Below, in pieces: positions 1 to 9,047 of a stretch of 64,000 nucleotides of DNA (positions are counted from its first letter, which is position 1; each line of letters starts with the position of its first letter). The stretch is from the NCBI GenBank assembly GCA_910585895.1, contig CAJUHY010000001.1, positions 62,001 to 126,000 of the forward strand, read 5' to 3'. The notes beneath the pieces were generated by a model. It made no database searches, was not told the DNA's origin, and worked only from the letters and a program-made list of their open reading frames with translations. The position numbers were made by a program, and so were the translations under genes. The stretch is from an uncultured Lachnospiraceae bacterium. Lineage in GTDB: Bacteria; Bacillota; Clostridia; Lachnospirales; Lachnospiraceae.

Positions 1-948
1 ATACGATAAGATAATCAGCATTCCAAACACCAGGAACCAGGAGCCTGTAAATACAAGATTCCTTGTTTTGAATCCATAGCTGGCAGATACAATTTTGAAC
101 CGTTCGATAGTTTCTGCTTCACAGCTTCTGGCAAACAAAGCCGTCGTTCCATAAAATAATTTCTGCTCCTTTTTGATTTCTGCATTTTTCAACAATGTCA
201 CAATCGTTGTCAGATATCCCGCCTTCTCCTGATTGACCATTTTTTCAGTGACATCTAAATCACACTTTATCTCCAATATCTGCGCAAAATCCCTTTTGAG
301 CAGATAAATTGCCGGATTCCACCAGAATATGCACCAGTAAATATGTATTAAACTTTTTAAGAGCAAATCCCTGTTGAGAAAATGTGTATATTCATGCCGC
401 AGGATATAATATAACTCTGAATCTGTATACGCTTCCTTTGGCAAAATAATGGATTTTCGGAAAACGCCTGCGCCCATGGGAATATTAATACAATCGCTGC
501 TCCTGATAATAACTTTCATTTGTTTCTTACTCTGATTCAATACTTGTCGGAATACCCGCTGACATTGCTCATCTTCTCGTATGCTGTAAGATGAAAATTC
601 CTGCATGGCTTTCAGGTATTGAACCAAAAAACGTACAAGCAGCGCCGCTGACACAACCGCCCAAAAAATAGCAAACACCGACAAAAACGATATCTGGGTC
701 GTCCCTATCTTATTCGTGCAGACTCCCCTGTATACATCACTGATTGCCCCTTGGGAGGGTATCACCCTGGTAAAAGAAAATTTATAAGGAACAAGCATAC
801 GAACGATGGAAAACAGATAGAGAAATAATACATTTGTCATTCCCAGCTGCCGGATAAAAAAATGCTTTTTCCGGCAGAAATAATTAAATGCCGCCAGTAC
901 GCTGCTCCAAAGCACAGACATGAATAACGAAAAAAGCGTAATCTGCAT
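1..948 (-). CDS. BlaR1/MecR1-type M56 sensor metalloprotease (C-terminus beyond window edge)
   Basis: The frame is open from an ATG at 948 to the left edge, about 316 residues visible. It is an integral membrane zinc protease of the BlaR1/MecR1 family, which senses an extracellular signal and leads to cleavage of the BlaI-type repressor. The reading shows several N-terminal hydrophobic segments and the gluzincin motif HEYTH near residue 185, followed by NRDLL and a downstream membrane segment (WCIFWWNPAIYLL), the usual M56 layout. Another hydrophobic segment begins near the cut end. The start lies 5 nt after the blaI stop, so the two genes are one operon. Any C-terminal sensor domain is outside the window, so the ligand cannot be told; many clostridial BlaR1/BlaI pairs are not linked to beta-lactamases and none is seen here. 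Confidence 0.88.
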   Translation of the reverse strand, partial: MQITLFSLFMSVLWSSVLAAFNYFCRKKHFFIRQLGMTNVLFLYLFSIVRMLVPYKFSFTRVIPSQGAISDVYRGVCTNKIGTTQISFLSVFAIFWAVVSAALLVRFLVQYLKAMQEFSSYSIREDEQCQRVFRQVLNQSKKQMKVIIRSSDCINIPMGAGVFRKSIILPKEAYTDSELYYILRHEYTHFLNRDLLLKSLIHIYWCIFWWNPAIYLLKRDFAQILEIKCDLDVTEKMVNQEKAGYLTTIVTLLKNAEIKKEQKLFYGTTALFARSCEAETIERFKIVSASYGFKTRNLVFTGSWFLVFGMLIILSY

Positions 949-953
949 ACTTG

Positions 954-1364
954 TTACTCCTTTGTACCTTTATTTTTCAATTCCTCTATGATTTCTTCTA
1001 ACTGTTTCACCAGGCCTTCTCCATCTTCCTCATTTGCCTCATTGACCATTGCTACCGTAACTGCCGCAATGGAACTGCCCGCAATTCCTTTGGACATTAC
1101 AAGCTTGGCTGCATACTGTTCTTTGGTAACTGCAGGTACAAACTGCCGCGCATACTGCGTACCGCATTGCACGGTACCGCAAACCTTTATCATACCCTTT
1201 TTTAACAGCGAACGCAGCATGATATGTACATAATTCCCATTCCAGGAGCGGTCAGCCGAAATGTCTAAAATTTGTACACTTGTCAGAGGCTCGCCACTTT
1301 CCCAGAACATTTCCATCAAATCTTCCTCACTGCCTGTTAAATGCTTTGCTTTTTTAGCTGCCAT
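954..1364 (-). CDS. BlaI/MecI/CopY family transcriptional repressor
   Basis: A 136-residue winged-helix repressor, partner of the adjoining BlaR1 protease. The N-terminal half (LTGSEEDLMEMFW ... LTSVQILDI ... YVHIMLRSLLKKGMIKV) is the family's DNA-binding wing-helix, and the C-terminal part is the helical dimerisation region holding the usual protease cleavage zone. An ATG seven codons upstream (1385) has no ribosome binding site. The ATG at 1364 follows GGGAGA at good distance, so I use it. The promoter and a palindromic operator lie upstream, consistent with autoregulation. The target besides its own operon is not evident from the window. Confidence 0.88.
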   Translation of the reverse strand: MAAKKAKHLTGSEEDLMEMFWESGEPLTSVQILDISADRSWNGNYVHIMLRSLLKKGMIKVCGTVQCGTQYARQFVPAVTKEQYAAKLVMSKGIAGSSIAAVTVAMVNEANEEDGEGLVKQLEEIIEELKNKGTKE

Positions 1365-1386
1365 ATCTATTTCTCCCTTTTCCATT

Positions 1387-1433
1387 GTACTGACCGGTTT
1401 ATCATTATCCAGGTCTAATAAACCGGACAGTAC
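1387..1433 (-). repeat. Long inverted repeat in the blaI leader
   Basis: Two 16-base arms (1387-1402 and 1418-1433) are complementary except for one position, separated by 15 bases. On the minus strand this is a strong hairpin in the untranslated leader just upstream of the ribosome binding site (about 1371-1381). It could be a second operator dyad or an RNA structure that affects translation. Confidence 0.7.
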
Positions 1434-1470
1434 ACCAGATATTTTCTATTAATTTTTTTTATTTCCACTA

Positions 1471-1504
1471 AGTATAGTTTATACTCAAATGCGGATTCCG
1501 TCAA
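1471..1504 (-). promoter_or_regulatory. Promoter and operator of blaI-blaR1
   Basis: On the minus strand TTGACG (1499-1504) and TAAACT (1476-1481) are spaced by 17 bases. The -10 is covered by the palindrome AGTATAGTTTATACT (1471-1485), placed as expected for a BlaI-type repressor site. Assignment of the palindrome to BlaI is inference from its position. Confidence 0.7.
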
Positions 1505-1515
1505 TAGCGTTCCGT

Positions 1516-4500
1516 TTACTCTTTTACCTGTAAAAGTTCCAGCAGTTTATAGCGGGTGACCTGCACTGCAGCTACAAATCCCCCGCAGAGCCCTCCCAGA
1601 AAGTAGAGTGACCAGCAGAAGGCAAGCGTCTGTGCGCTCCTCATAAACTGCCCTGGACAGAACACGAGAAAAACTCCTGCCACAACAGCGATTCCGATAA
1701 TACACAGGATAATCTGCTCAAACACCAACATACATCTGGCGCGTTTCTTCGTGACGCCGAGAATTCGCAGGAATGCCGCTTCCTGTGCCGACTGCATAAT
1801 GATAAGTCCTGGCCCGAACACCCCAATCAGCACTGCGGCAGCCACGGCAATGGGGAACAGCGATACCAATAAATCGCGCATACGTTTCGTATTCTCCAGT
1901 AAATCTGAGTCAATGTGATAAGACGCCTCCGGCGAATACTGTATGCTGTCATTTTTCTCTTCCTCCAACAAACTGTCCAGCTCCATAAGTTTTCTGTTAT
2001 CTGACAGCGTGAAGTCACAGTAGCCTACCGGGAAAGGCGCGCTGTTAAAAAGGCTTTCCGCTCCCTCATTGACAGCTGCAAAAATGCTGGCGTTTGCAGC
2101 TTCCTCCTCAGATTTGAGAATGCCAACTACTTTATACACAATTCCTGCCCGCTCAATCGCAAATTCAAGTTCCTCGTCTTCATACACCTGCGGCATAAAC
2201 GTATACAACGCCTCCGACATCAAGGTTATGTTATCACCCGGATGGATGTCCATGCTCTCTGCAAGAGTCTGTCCCACCAGGCATACGGCGCCCGTGCCTT
2301 CAAAGACTGAAAGGTCATATCCCTCAGCATAAGTGACTGTGTAATCCTTAGGAAGGTAACGGTCGATATCATTTGTGAACGTAATAGAGCTTAAGACGCC
2401 AACGCCATTTACACGTACATTGGAATTACTATAATAATAAATATCTTTCAGCAAATCAGAATCAGACAATCTCTCAATGGAGGATGTGGAAAAACTGATT
2501 GCCCTTCCTTTTACGTCAAGTCCATGATAAGCTTCCTGATACGTAAGCCTCGCCAGTACAAACATACCGATTCCGGCAGCCAGCGCAACGGTAAGAATAA
2601 GAGATACCGCCGTTTTCCCCATACCACGCCGCATATGACGCAGGATATATGCACCTCCCTGCCGCAGCGCATTGTATTTCCCATGGACAAGCTCCTTTGC
2701 CCCAGTTTTCCCCTCAAAAATGCCAAGGACATCAGAAATCCTCTCAACATCAAATTCATCAGGGATGGGAGAGGTGTCCGCAATATCCGGCATATGCTTT
2801 TTATTCCGATATGGATTCAACAAAATTCTTGCTTTGCTTACCGCTCCTGCACTTCCCGCTCCCTCCTGCAGTAATTGAAGTGGCGGCGTTTTCTTCATTT
2901 TCTGCAGGAAAAACAGTTCAACCGCAAAGATAAATAACAGTTCCAGAATCAGGCAGAATATTACCGCGCCAGCTGGAATCGCTGCATTGAGGACATAGAC
3001 ATAGCCCTCCGGGGCTCTGCTGCCTGACAAATCTGCAAGCGTTTGGGCCGCCGTATGGGATGCATAAAAGAGCCCTGCCAGACCGCCAATCAACATCGCA
3101 AACACCGACAAAATCCCAAAAGGCAGCACAAGCAATCCGCTCGCTTTATTACTGGGAACTCCCAATGTACGCATAATGGCATATGAATTCTTAGTTCTGC
3201 CAATGTAAAGGTTCACGGCAAGCAGCAACGCCAGCGCCGCCCCCATCACATACAGCATAGTCATCAAAAAGGATGCCAGAGAGCTGGTCTCGAAGTTATT
3301 CCTCATGGAAAACCATCCCCCATCTGAAAACCGTAAACCCAGGTCCATATCTGCCGCCCAAATCTCCGCTGCCTCCCGAAACGCCTCTATATCGCGGGGA
3401 TTTTCAATAAATACACTAAAATCTCCCATCAGGGCTTCATAATCTTCCGGCACCTCCACCGGCAAAAGAGAGGATGGTACAAAGACCGTAGCTGGACCAT
3501 AACTCCAATTTGAATCCATAAACCGCTCCAGACCTTCATCCGTAAAACGGTATGCTCCAATAATTTCAAGTTCTGCAGAAACGATAAAGTCTGACATATT
3601 TTCTGCCTCTCGGTACCGCGTACCCAAATTACTGATTCCTGGTAACAACTTGTCACCAAATTCTATGTGAAGTTTATCTCCTACTGACAGTCCATATGTT
3701 TCCAGAAAAAGTTCGCTTACGACGCAGGCATCCGTATCCCCCGATGTCAGGGGACGCCCCTCGGCAACTACAATCCTTCGCTCATTCACATAGGGGATTG
3801 CGCGCATATCTGAGGTGTATACAATATCATAGGACGATGTGCTCTGGTTCGTTGCCTCAATCTTCCCCTTATACCAGGCGAACTCCTTCGTTTCCAGATA
3901 GTCATCACCCAGTCCGTCTACCACACGCAGAACGTCCGTCTGCCCATCCCAGTATATATTTTTTGTACCCAAAACAAAAGCTCCGCCGGACTGTTCGCTG
4001 TACGTGCCTAAAATCAGACATCTGCTTCCTTTCTTAATTCCCTCAAAAAACTCCCGGGAATACGGTTTGCTCCAGTATTCTGCGTAATCCAGTTCTGAAC
4101 TGCCCCTTATTTTAAACGGTCTGTCCTCATCAAACTTAATTTCACCGGCATATGTCGTAATATCATGAAACAGCAAATATAAAGCGCCGGAATCATACTC
4201 CTCAAATCCATCATACGTGCCTTCTATCACAAATTCCCCTTCTTCTAAAGGTGAATCCGGGTCTATGACACGCTTATAATCCTCCACCAATCCATCGGTT
4301 TTATATCTTGTATCAGCTAAGGTGACGCCAGGCAATGATGCAAATTCAGCCAGCTGCTCCTCCGTCGGCCATGGCTTCTCTCCAAAATAAATATCTCCCA
4401 TCGGCGGCGTGCTGTTATTCAAAGCGGCAACGCCATAATAAAAGCTCTCCGCCTTAGCAGACTCCCGGTTTATAATGGCATAATCCGTAATCCGGGAAAA

Positions 4501-4593
4501 CAGGGCAAATGAGGCCGCCGCTATCAGCAGAAACGTCAATATCGTCTTTGCCGGGGAACGTAAAAGGGTTTTCAGGGCAAGGGACTTTCTCAT
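1516..4593 (-). CDS. FtsX-like ABC transporter permease (tandem paralogue 1)
   Basis: A 1025-residue membrane protein of the MacB/FtsX permease superfamily, expected to work in the cell membrane with a separate ATPase to move lipids, peptides or drugs. One membrane helix lies at about residues 12-32, a large extracellular domain follows to about 440, then a first FtsX helix bundle (about 440-570), a second extracellular part, and a final FtsX bundle (about 890-1010). Typical cytoplasmic loop motifs are visible (AIMRTLGVP and FLRILGVTKKRAR). The start has a clear GGAGG. It lies 59 bp downstream of a paralogue of nearly the same size and is probably cotranscribed with it. No ATPase gene lies nearby, so the energy partner must be encoded elsewhere. 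Confidence 0.85.
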   Translation of the reverse strand: MRKSLALKTLLRSPAKTILTFLLIAAASFALFSRITDYAIINRESAKAESFYYGVAALNNSTPPMGDIYFGEKPWPTEEQLAEFASLPGVTLADTRYKTDGLVEDYKRVIDPDSPLEEGEFVIEGTYDGFEEYDSGALYLLFHDITTYAGEIKFDEDRPFKIRGSSELDYAEYWSKPYSREFFEGIKKGSRCLILGTYSEQSGGAFVLGTKNIYWDGQTDVLRVVDGLGDDYLETKEFAWYKGKIEATNQSTSSYDIVYTSDMRAIPYVNERRIVVAEGRPLTSGDTDACVVSELFLETYGLSVGDKLHIEFGDKLLPGISNLGTRYREAENMSDFIVSAELEIIGAYRFTDEGLERFMDSNWSYGPATVFVPSSLLPVEVPEDYEALMGDFSVFIENPRDIEAFREAAEIWAADMDLGLRFSDGGWFSMRNNFETSSLASFLMTMLYVMGAALALLLAVNLYIGRTKNSYAIMRTLGVPSNKASGLLVLPFGILSVFAMLIGGLAGLFYASHTAAQTLADLSGSRAPEGYVYVLNAAIPAGAVIFCLILELLFIFAVELFFLQKMKKTPPLQLLQEGAGSAGAVSKARILLNPYRNKKHMPDIADTSPIPDEFDVERISDVLGIFEGKTGAKELVHGKYNALRQGGAYILRHMRRGMGKTAVSLILTVALAAGIGMFVLARLTYQEAYHGLDVKGRAISFSTSSIERLSDSDLLKDIYYYSNSNVRVNGVGVLSSITFTNDIDRYLPKDYTVTYAEGYDLSVFEGTGAVCLVGQTLAESMDIHPGDNITLMSEALYTFMPQVYEDEELEFAIERAGIVYKVVGILKSEEEAANASIFAAVNEGAESLFNSAPFPVGYCDFTLSDNRKLMELDSLLEEEKNDSIQYSPEASYHIDSDLLENTKRMRDLLVSLFPIAVAAAVLIGVFGPGLIIMQSAQEAAFLRILGVTKKRARCMLVFEQIILCIIGIAVVAGVFLVFCPGQFMRSAQTLAFCWSLYFLGGLCGGFVAAVQVTRYKLLELLQVKE

Positions 4594-4652
4594 AAGTATA
4601 CCTCCTAAGAATAATGTCGTATAAATCTACTTTCAAATGCTTCGTCAAACTC

Positions 4653-7600
4653 CTATTCTTTTACCTGCAAAAGTTCCAAAAGCTTATGCCTTGTCACCTG
4701 CAGTGCAGCCACGAACACTCCGCAGACGCTTCCTAAGAAATAAATCAGCCAGCAGAAAGCAAGCGTCTGTGTGCTTCTCATAAACTGTCCTGGACTGAAC
4801 GTCGCAAGAACTCCAGACACAAGGACAATTCCGACAATACACAAAAAAATTTGTTCAAATATAAGCATACATCTGACACGTTTCTTCGTGACACCAAGAA
4901 TCCGCAGGAACGCTGCTTCCTGTGCCGACTGCAGGATAAGCAGCCCCGAACCGAACAGTCCAATCAGCACAGCCGCCGCCAAAGCAATGGGAAACAGCGC
5001 TACCAGTAAATCCCGGATACGTTTCATATTATCCAGCAAATCCGAATCTATATGATAATAGGCTGCCGGTGAATAACGTATACTCCCCGCTTTCAGTTCT
5101 TCTAACAAGTTGTTCATCTCCATAATCTTTGTATTATCTGCCAAAGTAAATTCACAGAAACTCACAGGAAACGGTTGATTGCTAAAAAGCATTTCTGTTC
5201 CGCCGTTCACGGCAGCAAAAATACCTGCATCTGCGTCTGCATCTTTTGACTCCAGAATACCCACCACTTTAAATACAATTCCTGCCCGCTCAATCGCAGC
5301 CTCTAATTCTTCCGCTTCATATACCTGCGGCATAAAAGAATACAAAGATTCTGACATCAGGGTTATATCGTCTCCCGGACGAATACCCAGATTTTCTGCA
5401 AGTGTCTGTCCCACCAAGCATACTGTGCCTGTACTTTCAAAGACAGAAAGTTCATATCCTTCGGCATAGTTAACTGTATAATCACAAGCCAGATATTGGT
5501 CAAAATTATTGGTAAATGTTATGGGGCTCAGGACCCCAACTCCGTTCACACGCACACTGGAATTGCTATAGTAATAAATATCTTTTAACAGGCTAGATTG
5601 GGACATTTCCATCAAATCAGCGGAAGAAAACTCCATTGCCCTGCCTTTCACCTCCATTTCACGGCAGACATCCTGATACGCAAGCTTTGCCATAACAAAC
5701 ATCCCAAGCCCGGCTGCAAGCACGACAGCAAGCACAAAAGATACCGCCGTTTTCCCGAAGCCCCGCTGCATGTGGTGTAAGATGTATCCATTTACCTGCC
5801 GCAGCGCACTGTATTTTCCACGCGCAGGACTTTCATAGACAGCAAGTTTGACAAGGTCAAACCTATCAGGAACAGGATTTGTGTCTGCAATCTCATGCTT
5901 ATTTCTCATCCTTACATGGGAATGCGGCAAAACTCCTAATCCTTTTGCCATTCCTGAACCCTCCTGCAGCAATTCCAGTGGGGAGGCTTTCTTCATTTTC
6001 TGCTGGAAAATGAACATCACAAGGGAAATAAACAGCAGTTCCAAAACAAAGCAGAGTATCACCACGCCAACCGGAATCGCCGCATTAAGAACATAGACAT
6101 ACCCTTCCGGCGCGCTGTTGCCTGATATGACCGCAAGCGTTTTTGATGCCGTATAGGAAGCATAGAACAGCCCGGACATGCTGCCCAGCAGTACTGCAAA
6201 AATTGACAAGACCGCGAAAGGCAGAGCAGACGTTCCCCCCGCCTTTTTACTGGGTACTCCTAATGTCCGCATAATGGCATATACTTTTTTATTCCTGCCA
6301 ATATAGAGATATACTGCAAGCAACAGCGCCAACGCCGCCCCAAGCACATACAGCACAGTCGTCAGAAATGATGCCAGCGAACCCGTCTTGAAGCTGTCTT
6401 TCATTCCTGACCAGCCCCCATCTGAAAAACGCAGACCAAGACCCATTTCTGCAGCCACAGATTCTGCTGTTGCACGAAACGCCTGTATATCGCGGGGATT
6501 TTCAATAAACACACTAAAGTCTCCCATTTGAGTTTCATGGTCCTCTGGCACTTCCACCGGCAGAAGCGAAGAAGGCACGAAAACCACAGCCACGCCGTAG
6601 CTCCAGCTGTAATCCATAATCCGTTCTGTCCATTCATTGTTAAAACGGTAAGCGCCGATAATTTCAAGCTCCACCGAGGAGGGAAAATCTGACATCTCCT
6701 CTGCACTTCGTGTTCGTGTGCTAGACATGCCTTGCATTCCTGATAACAGCCTGTCACCAAGTTTTATATGAAGCTTATCGCCGATGGACAGACCATGCGT
6801 TTCCAGAAACAGTTCACTTACAACACAGACATCTGTATCTCCTGTTGTCAGGGGGCGCCCCTCAGAGACAATTATCTTGCGCTCATTCACATAAGGAATT
6901 GCACGCATGTCAGAGGTATAGACAATATCATACGTCATTTCGCTCTGTTTCGTTGCCGCGATTTCACCTTTATACCAGGAGAACTCCTCTGTCTCCAGAT
7001 AATCATCCCCCAGTCCATCCAGCCGACGAATGCTCTGTTGTGCAGTAAGGTCATATAAATCAAGTTCAAAGGCCGTTCCCGTGCGTACACTATAATGACC
7101 AACAATAAGATATTTGCTTCCTTGTTCCAATTCATCAAAAAATGTCCGGGAGAACGGCTGTTTATAATTGGCGGAAAGTTCTTGTGAAAAATTAACTCTA
7201 ATTTTCATCGCCATACGAGGGTCAAGATTTACCTCGCCCGCATATACATTGATGTCATTAAAGTTCAGATATCTCCTGACATCTGGCTCCTCCCCATACT
7301 CATCATATCCCTCATAAATACCCTCCGCCACAAATTGCCTGGATGATGAAGCGTCTGGATCTATGATACGTTTATAATCCTCTATCAGCCCATCCGTCAT
7401 ATACCTTGTGTCTACCAGTGTAATGCCGGGCAGTGAAGTAAATTCTTCCAACTGCTCCTTCGTTGGCCAGGGTTTCGGATCTGGAAAATAACCTCCCATC
7501 GGCGGCGTGCTGTTATTCAAAGCGGCAACGCCATAATAGAAGCTCTCCGCCTTAGCAGACTCCCGGTTTATAATGGCATAATCCGTAATCCGGGAAAACA

Positions 7601-7691
7601 AAGCAAATGAAGCCGCCGCAATCAGCAGAAATGTCAATATCGTCTTTGCCGGAGAACGTAAAAGGGTTTTCAGGGCAAGGGATTTTCTCAT
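4653..7691 (-). CDS. FtsX-like ABC transporter permease (tandem paralogue 2)
   Basis: A 1012-residue paralogue of the next gene downstream, with the same order of one N-terminal helix, extracellular domain, FtsX bundle, extracellular domain, FtsX bundle. An upstream in-frame ATG at 7730 would add 13 residues, but the strong GGAGG precedes the ATG at 7691, which also matches the paralogue's start. The first ~70 codons and the ribosome binding sites of the two genes are almost identical in DNA, while the extracellular domains differ a lot, suggesting duplication with diversification of the outer domain or later gene conversion at the 5' end. It has its own good promoter at 7818-7846 and so starts a two-gene transcript. 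Confidence 0.85.
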   Translation of the reverse strand: MRKSLALKTLLRSPAKTILTFLLIAAASFALFSRITDYAIINRESAKAESFYYGVAALNNSTPPMGGYFPDPKPWPTKEQLEEFTSLPGITLVDTRYMTDGLIEDYKRIIDPDASSSRQFVAEGIYEGYDEYGEEPDVRRYLNFNDINVYAGEVNLDPRMAMKIRVNFSQELSANYKQPFSRTFFDELEQGSKYLIVGHYSVRTGTAFELDLYDLTAQQSIRRLDGLGDDYLETEEFSWYKGEIAATKQSEMTYDIVYTSDMRAIPYVNERKIIVSEGRPLTTGDTDVCVVSELFLETHGLSIGDKLHIKLGDRLLSGMQGMSSTRTRSAEEMSDFPSSVELEIIGAYRFNNEWTERIMDYSWSYGVAVVFVPSSLLPVEVPEDHETQMGDFSVFIENPRDIQAFRATAESVAAEMGLGLRFSDGGWSGMKDSFKTGSLASFLTTVLYVLGAALALLLAVYLYIGRNKKVYAIMRTLGVPSKKAGGTSALPFAVLSIFAVLLGSMSGLFYASYTASKTLAVISGNSAPEGYVYVLNAAIPVGVVILCFVLELLFISLVMFIFQQKMKKASPLELLQEGSGMAKGLGVLPHSHVRMRNKHEIADTNPVPDRFDLVKLAVYESPARGKYSALRQVNGYILHHMQRGFGKTAVSFVLAVVLAAGLGMFVMAKLAYQDVCREMEVKGRAMEFSSADLMEMSQSSLLKDIYYYSNSSVRVNGVGVLSPITFTNNFDQYLACDYTVNYAEGYELSVFESTGTVCLVGQTLAENLGIRPGDDITLMSESLYSFMPQVYEAEELEAAIERAGIVFKVVGILESKDADADAGIFAAVNGGTEMLFSNQPFPVSFCEFTLADNTKIMEMNNLLEELKAGSIRYSPAAYYHIDSDLLDNMKRIRDLLVALFPIALAAAVLIGLFGSGLLILQSAQEAAFLRILGVTKKRVRCMLIFEQIFLCIVGIVLVSGVLATFSPGQFMRSTQTLAFCWLIYFLGSVCGVFVAALQVTRHKLLELLQVKE

Positions 7692-7817
7692 AAGTATACC
7701 TCCTAAGCAAATGATAAATACTAGTAGCATTCTTAATATTACATATATTAGAAATATAATTTGTTCTTTAAATTCTTTTTTTATTATCTACTAATATTTT
7801 TTATTTCTCTTAGGGGA

Positions 7818-7846
7818 ATTGTATACCATTACGAAAGTAAAGTCAA
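7818..7846 (-). promoter_or_regulatory. Promoter of the FtsX permease pair
   Basis: TTGACT (7841-7846) and TACAAT (7818-7823) on the minus strand are separated by 17 bases. It leaves an AT-rich leader of about 120 bases before the first permease gene. Confidence 0.65.
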
Positions 7847-7869
7847 TAAAAAAATATTTTTATGCTGTT

Positions 7870-7894
7870 AGTTTAGACAGCCGCTGTGAAAACT
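7870..7894 (-). terminator. Hairpin downstream of the MacB-like permease gene
   Basis: A 25-base near-perfect inverted repeat (AGTTT..ACAGC.GCTGT..AAACT) lies just after the stop codon at 7908. No uninterrupted T-run follows at once, so it may be a weak terminator or a 3'-end protecting stem rather than a classic intrinsic terminator. Confidence 0.4.
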
Positions 7895-7907
7895 GTAATT
7901 AAAATTT

Positions 7908-9047
7908 TTAAGGCTCAACCTCAGCATGATGCTTACAAACGTAAAAACGAATGTAAGCAATGCCAAAAAGCAGAAATATTTCCGCAATAATTCCGCAGCT
8001 TAACGTACGCGTGAACATCTCCCCCCAACTGTAATCCAAATTTGTTTTGGGTATCTTAATCAGCAACTCTACCGCCTCCTGCTTCTGCAGCCACAGATAC
8101 TGCCAAAATGAAAACTGTGACCAGCGCGTGGGAATATAATCATCAGGAATATTTATCTGACCTTTCAGAAGAATAAAAAAACAGACTGCCAGAACCAGGG
8201 ACAAAGCTGCCACCGCAGCCTTCCAGACAAGCTGTGACTGTTGCCGGTACAGACAGAAGAGATACCACAGAAAATAAACGCATGATGTCAGCGGAATCAG
8301 CAGCACAAAGAATCCGCCAATTCCCTGAAGCAACTGCAAGTCCAGGATTGTTGCTGATATGCCGTACTTATTTCCCCACAAAGATTGTAAATCCTGTAAA
8401 GATTTTTCTTCTGGCTTTTGCATGGTAATTCTGTTTAAAACGTTATCTGTACTATTCTGCTCCCCGCCAATTGTCTCATTTTCCGGCCGACTTCCCTCAA
8501 AATCCCCATTTCCTCTGGGGCTGCCGACCTGAAATGCAAAAATCCTCTCTTTACTTGAGAGCACCTGTCTGATAATATAGGACTTTCCCTCGTAAGAAAT
8601 CTCCTTGCCAGTTACCTCACTGCTCCCAAACAATTCCCAGGCCGTCTTTTCATCCAGCAGACATCCCTGCGTATCTTTCCTGCCAGGCAGACGGCAATCC
8701 TCAAACAGCAATTCCGGATTACCACACATCAATACTGCATCTGCCTGAGCGCTTCTGTATAGATTGGCATTCGTAATCTCCACCTTATCTTTCTGTCCCC
8801 AGATACAGAATTCGGGCATCGTCTCTGTCCCATCCTCCTGTCCGCTGTCCATCTGTTTTTCCTCCTGGCTCTTTTCATCTACCTCTTTGGCCTTTTGCAC
8901 ACTCAGGGGCTGTTCCAGATAAAACATCACCCGATCTTTTGTCAGCAACATCTGTCCCCAGGAAACAGAGGACAGATAGAACAGGAAAATCCCCAATCCA
9001 GCCGCGGCAGCGGCAATGATATATTTGACATATGTTCTCATCTTCAT
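7908..9047 (-). CDS. Short MacB-like ABC permease without ATPase domain
   Basis: A 379-residue membrane protein. One helix lies at about residues 9-27, an extracellular domain at about 30-235, then three hydrophobic segments (about 240-262, 275-297, 350-372). This one-plus-three layout with an outer domain is that of MacB-type permeases, but the family's loop motifs are weak, so the assignment rests mainly on topology and context. The start overlaps the stop of the adaptor gene as TAATG and has GGAGG upstream, so the two are translationally coupled, as expected for adaptor and permease of one exporter. No ATPase is fused or adjacent. Confidence 0.6.
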   Translation of the reverse strand: MKMRTYVKYIIAAAAAGLGIFLFYLSSVSWGQMLLTKDRVMFYLEQPLSVQKAKEVDEKSQEEKQMDSGQEDGTETMPEFCIWGQKDKVEITNANLYRSAQADAVLMCGNPELLFEDCRLPGRKDTQGCLLDEKTAWELFGSSEVTGKEISYEGKSYIIRQVLSSKERIFAFQVGSPRGNGDFEGSRPENETIGGEQNSTDNVLNRITMQKPEEKSLQDLQSLWGNKYGISATILDLQLLQGIGGFFVLLIPLTSCVYFLWYLFCLYRQQSQLVWKAAVAALSLVLAVCFFILLKGQINIPDDYIPTRWSQFSFWQYLWLQKQEAVELLIKIPKTNLDYSWGEMFTRTLSCGIIAEIFLLFGIAYIRFYVCKHHAEVEP

